This document shows positions 6,695-7,315 of a DNA stretch of 7,315 nucleotides, piece by piece. Positions within the stretch are counted from its first letter, which is position 1, and each line of letters opens with the position of its first letter. The notes beneath the pieces were generated by a model. The model searched no databases, was not told the DNA's origin, and saw only the letters and a list, made by a program, of their open reading frames with translations. Both the position numbers and the translations under genes were made by a program. The stretch is from Bacteroidales bacterium (GTDB lineage: Bacteria > Bacteroidota > Bacteroidia > Bacteroidales > P3), in assembly GCA_017647065.1 (NCBI GenBank), contig JAGCLI010000119.1, forward strand, positions 1-7,315, read 5' to 3'.

Positions 6695-7210
6695 TTAAGT
6701 AGTTGGATCCTCTGTTTGAGGAGGGTCTGTCTCATCGGTTGTAGGGTTTGTTTCATCGGTCGTAGGAGTTGTTTCGTTGTTTTGCCCCTGCGTGCTTGTA
6801 GTCCTTTGCACAATGCCTTTCACATCAGGATCGACAAGCGTATAACCAACGTTTTTGATTTTTATGTTAAGCCAAGTTGAAGGTCTGAAGGTGATATGCA
6901 AACCTTTAAACGTGCTTGCCTTAACCAAATCAACATCTAACTGAGCCTTTGACCTCAAATAAGGCGTGAAAGTGCCAAGAAGTCCAAGCCTAACACTTGC
7001 TCCACGAGTAAGATGATAACTCATCTCTACTTGCAACTGCTGTAAAACACCCATTACATCGGCTTTGCTCATTGTTGAAGCACCGGCAATTTGTTCTGCA
7101 ATTAGGTCTAAATCCACAGGTTGTTCTCTTACAATTTGTGGAAGATACTTTTCTCCGGGATTTTGTCCCACACTGATGTCTCTTTTGACAATTACATATT
7201 GTATTGACAT
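6695..7210 (-). CDS. HU-related DNA-binding protein (long Bacteroidales type) with Thr/Pro/acidic tail
   Basis: This 171-aa protein is longer than canonical HU (about 90 aa). It starts MSIQYVIVKRD, the lead usual in the HU_rel/HU-HIG family of Bacteroidales. The HU-like core runs to about residue 125: a helical part (DLDLIAEQIAGASTMSKADVMGVLQQLQVEMSYHLTRG, about 33-70), the GASVRLGLLGTFTPYL turn (70-85) corresponding to the HU 'V-L-GFG-F' segment, and a beta part with LHITFRPSTWLNIKIKNVGY (about 104-123). After residue 136 the protein becomes low-complexity, rich in Thr, Pro, Asp and Glu, with a seven-residue repeat (TPTTDET, NPTTDET). The protein is presumed to bind DNA in the nucleoid; members of this family are numerous and mostly uncharacterised. 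The ATG is preceded by an AT-rich leader, and no convincing promoter is seen before the window edge. It has its own terminator and is not in an operon with the downstream gene. Confidence 0.9.
   Translation of the reverse strand: MSIQYVIVKRDISVGQNPGEKYLPQIVREQPVDLDLIAEQIAGASTMSKADVMGVLQQLQVEMSYHLTRGASVRLGLLGTFTPYLRSKAQLDVDLVKASTFKGLHITFRPSTWLNIKIKNVGYTLVDPDVKGIVQRTTSTQGQNNETTPTTDETNPTTDETDPPQTEDPTT
6728..6769 (-). repeat. Two tandem 21-bp units coding the acidic tail
   Basis: Two adjacent 21-base units (6728-6748 and 6749-6769) agree at 17 of 21 positions by my comparison. On the - strand they encode NPTTDET and TPTTDET, residues 148-161 of the HU-related protein. A degenerate third unit (DPPQTED) follows. 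The period is a multiple of three, so gain or loss of a unit would keep the frame. Confidence 0.65.
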
Positions 7211-7249
7211 AATTGAAAAAAATTTAATTAAACAAAAAACTTATTAACC

Positions 7250-7276
7250 GAAAGTCTCATTGTTTGGAGAACTTTC
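7250..7276. repeat. Imperfect inverted repeat upstream of the HU-related gene
   Basis: GAAAGTCTC and GAGAACTTTC face each other across an 8-base spacer. They give 6 + 3 pairs with a one-base bulge. It starts 40 bases before the HU-related ATG on the - strand. It could be a stem in the leader of that gene or a protein-binding site. A U-run appears only about 10 bases later, so it does not look like a normal terminator. The rest of 7211-7315 is AT-rich with no feature I can name. Confidence 0.3.
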
Positions 7277-7315
7277 AACATAGTAACAATAGTGGATTAA
7301 AAAAAGTTTAAAAAA

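Noticed and set aside
6565..6813. 82-codon - strand open frame rich in Lys, Arg and Gln
   Set aside because: It overlaps the HU-related gene tail and runs through its terminator hairpin. Its apparent repeats are the 21-bp repeat read in another frame.
7230..7245. TAAGTTTTTTG (- strand) as promoter of the HU-related gene
   Set aside because: It does not fit TAnnTTTG exactly and lacks a -33 element at the right distance; the real promoter may lie beyond the window edge.
1..7315. CRISPR array, tRNA/rRNA, insertion sequence, toxin-antitoxin or defence locus
   Set aside because: I saw no direct-repeat array, RNA-gene signature, transposase or terminal inverted repeat. Gene density and content are those of ordinary chromosome.

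Overview
The window looks like chromosome from an AT-rich member of the Bacteroidota, probably order Bacteroidales. Four things point there. One is a large secreted protein with a C-terminal type IX secretion (T9SS, Por) sorting domain. The second is a long HU-related DNA-binding protein of the kind typical of Bacteroidales. The third is two promoter elements matching the Bacteroidota -7 consensus TAnnTTTG. The fourth is the lack of clear Shine-Dalgarno sequences, with A-rich leaders in their place. Genus and species cannot be assigned from the sequence alone.

The left half (about 1-3290) is read on the + strand. It begins with the 3' end of topA (DNA topoisomerase I), which overlaps by 4 bases the start of a small outer-membrane beta-barrel protein gene. 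A polytopic inner-membrane protein of unknown function follows after 64 bases. Then come purQ (glutaminase subunit of FGAM synthase) and, 3 bases later, rnhB (RNase HII, TTG start). A Bacteroidota-type promoter at the end of the membrane-protein gene probably drives purQ-rnhB.

The right half is read on the - strand and converges on rnhB. It holds a 171-aa HU-related protein with a Thr/Pro/acidic repeat tail, its rho-independent terminator, and a clear promoter. That promoter serves a 1053-aa secreted protein made of a signal peptide, GLUG repeats, a fibronectin-III-like region, further beta-rich modules and a T9SS type A sorting domain. A second terminator with a long U-tract ends this gene in the gap next to rnhB. 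The - strand therefore carries two separate transcription units.

Most of the window is housekeeping and cell-envelope content. I see no mobile element, CRISPR array, RNA gene or defence-type locus, and no convincing new multi-gene system. The points most worth a second look are the GLUG/T9SS surface protein, the repeat tail of the HU-related protein, the stand-alone PurQ, the coupling of topA to an envelope gene, and the strand-asymmetric terminator between the convergent genes.
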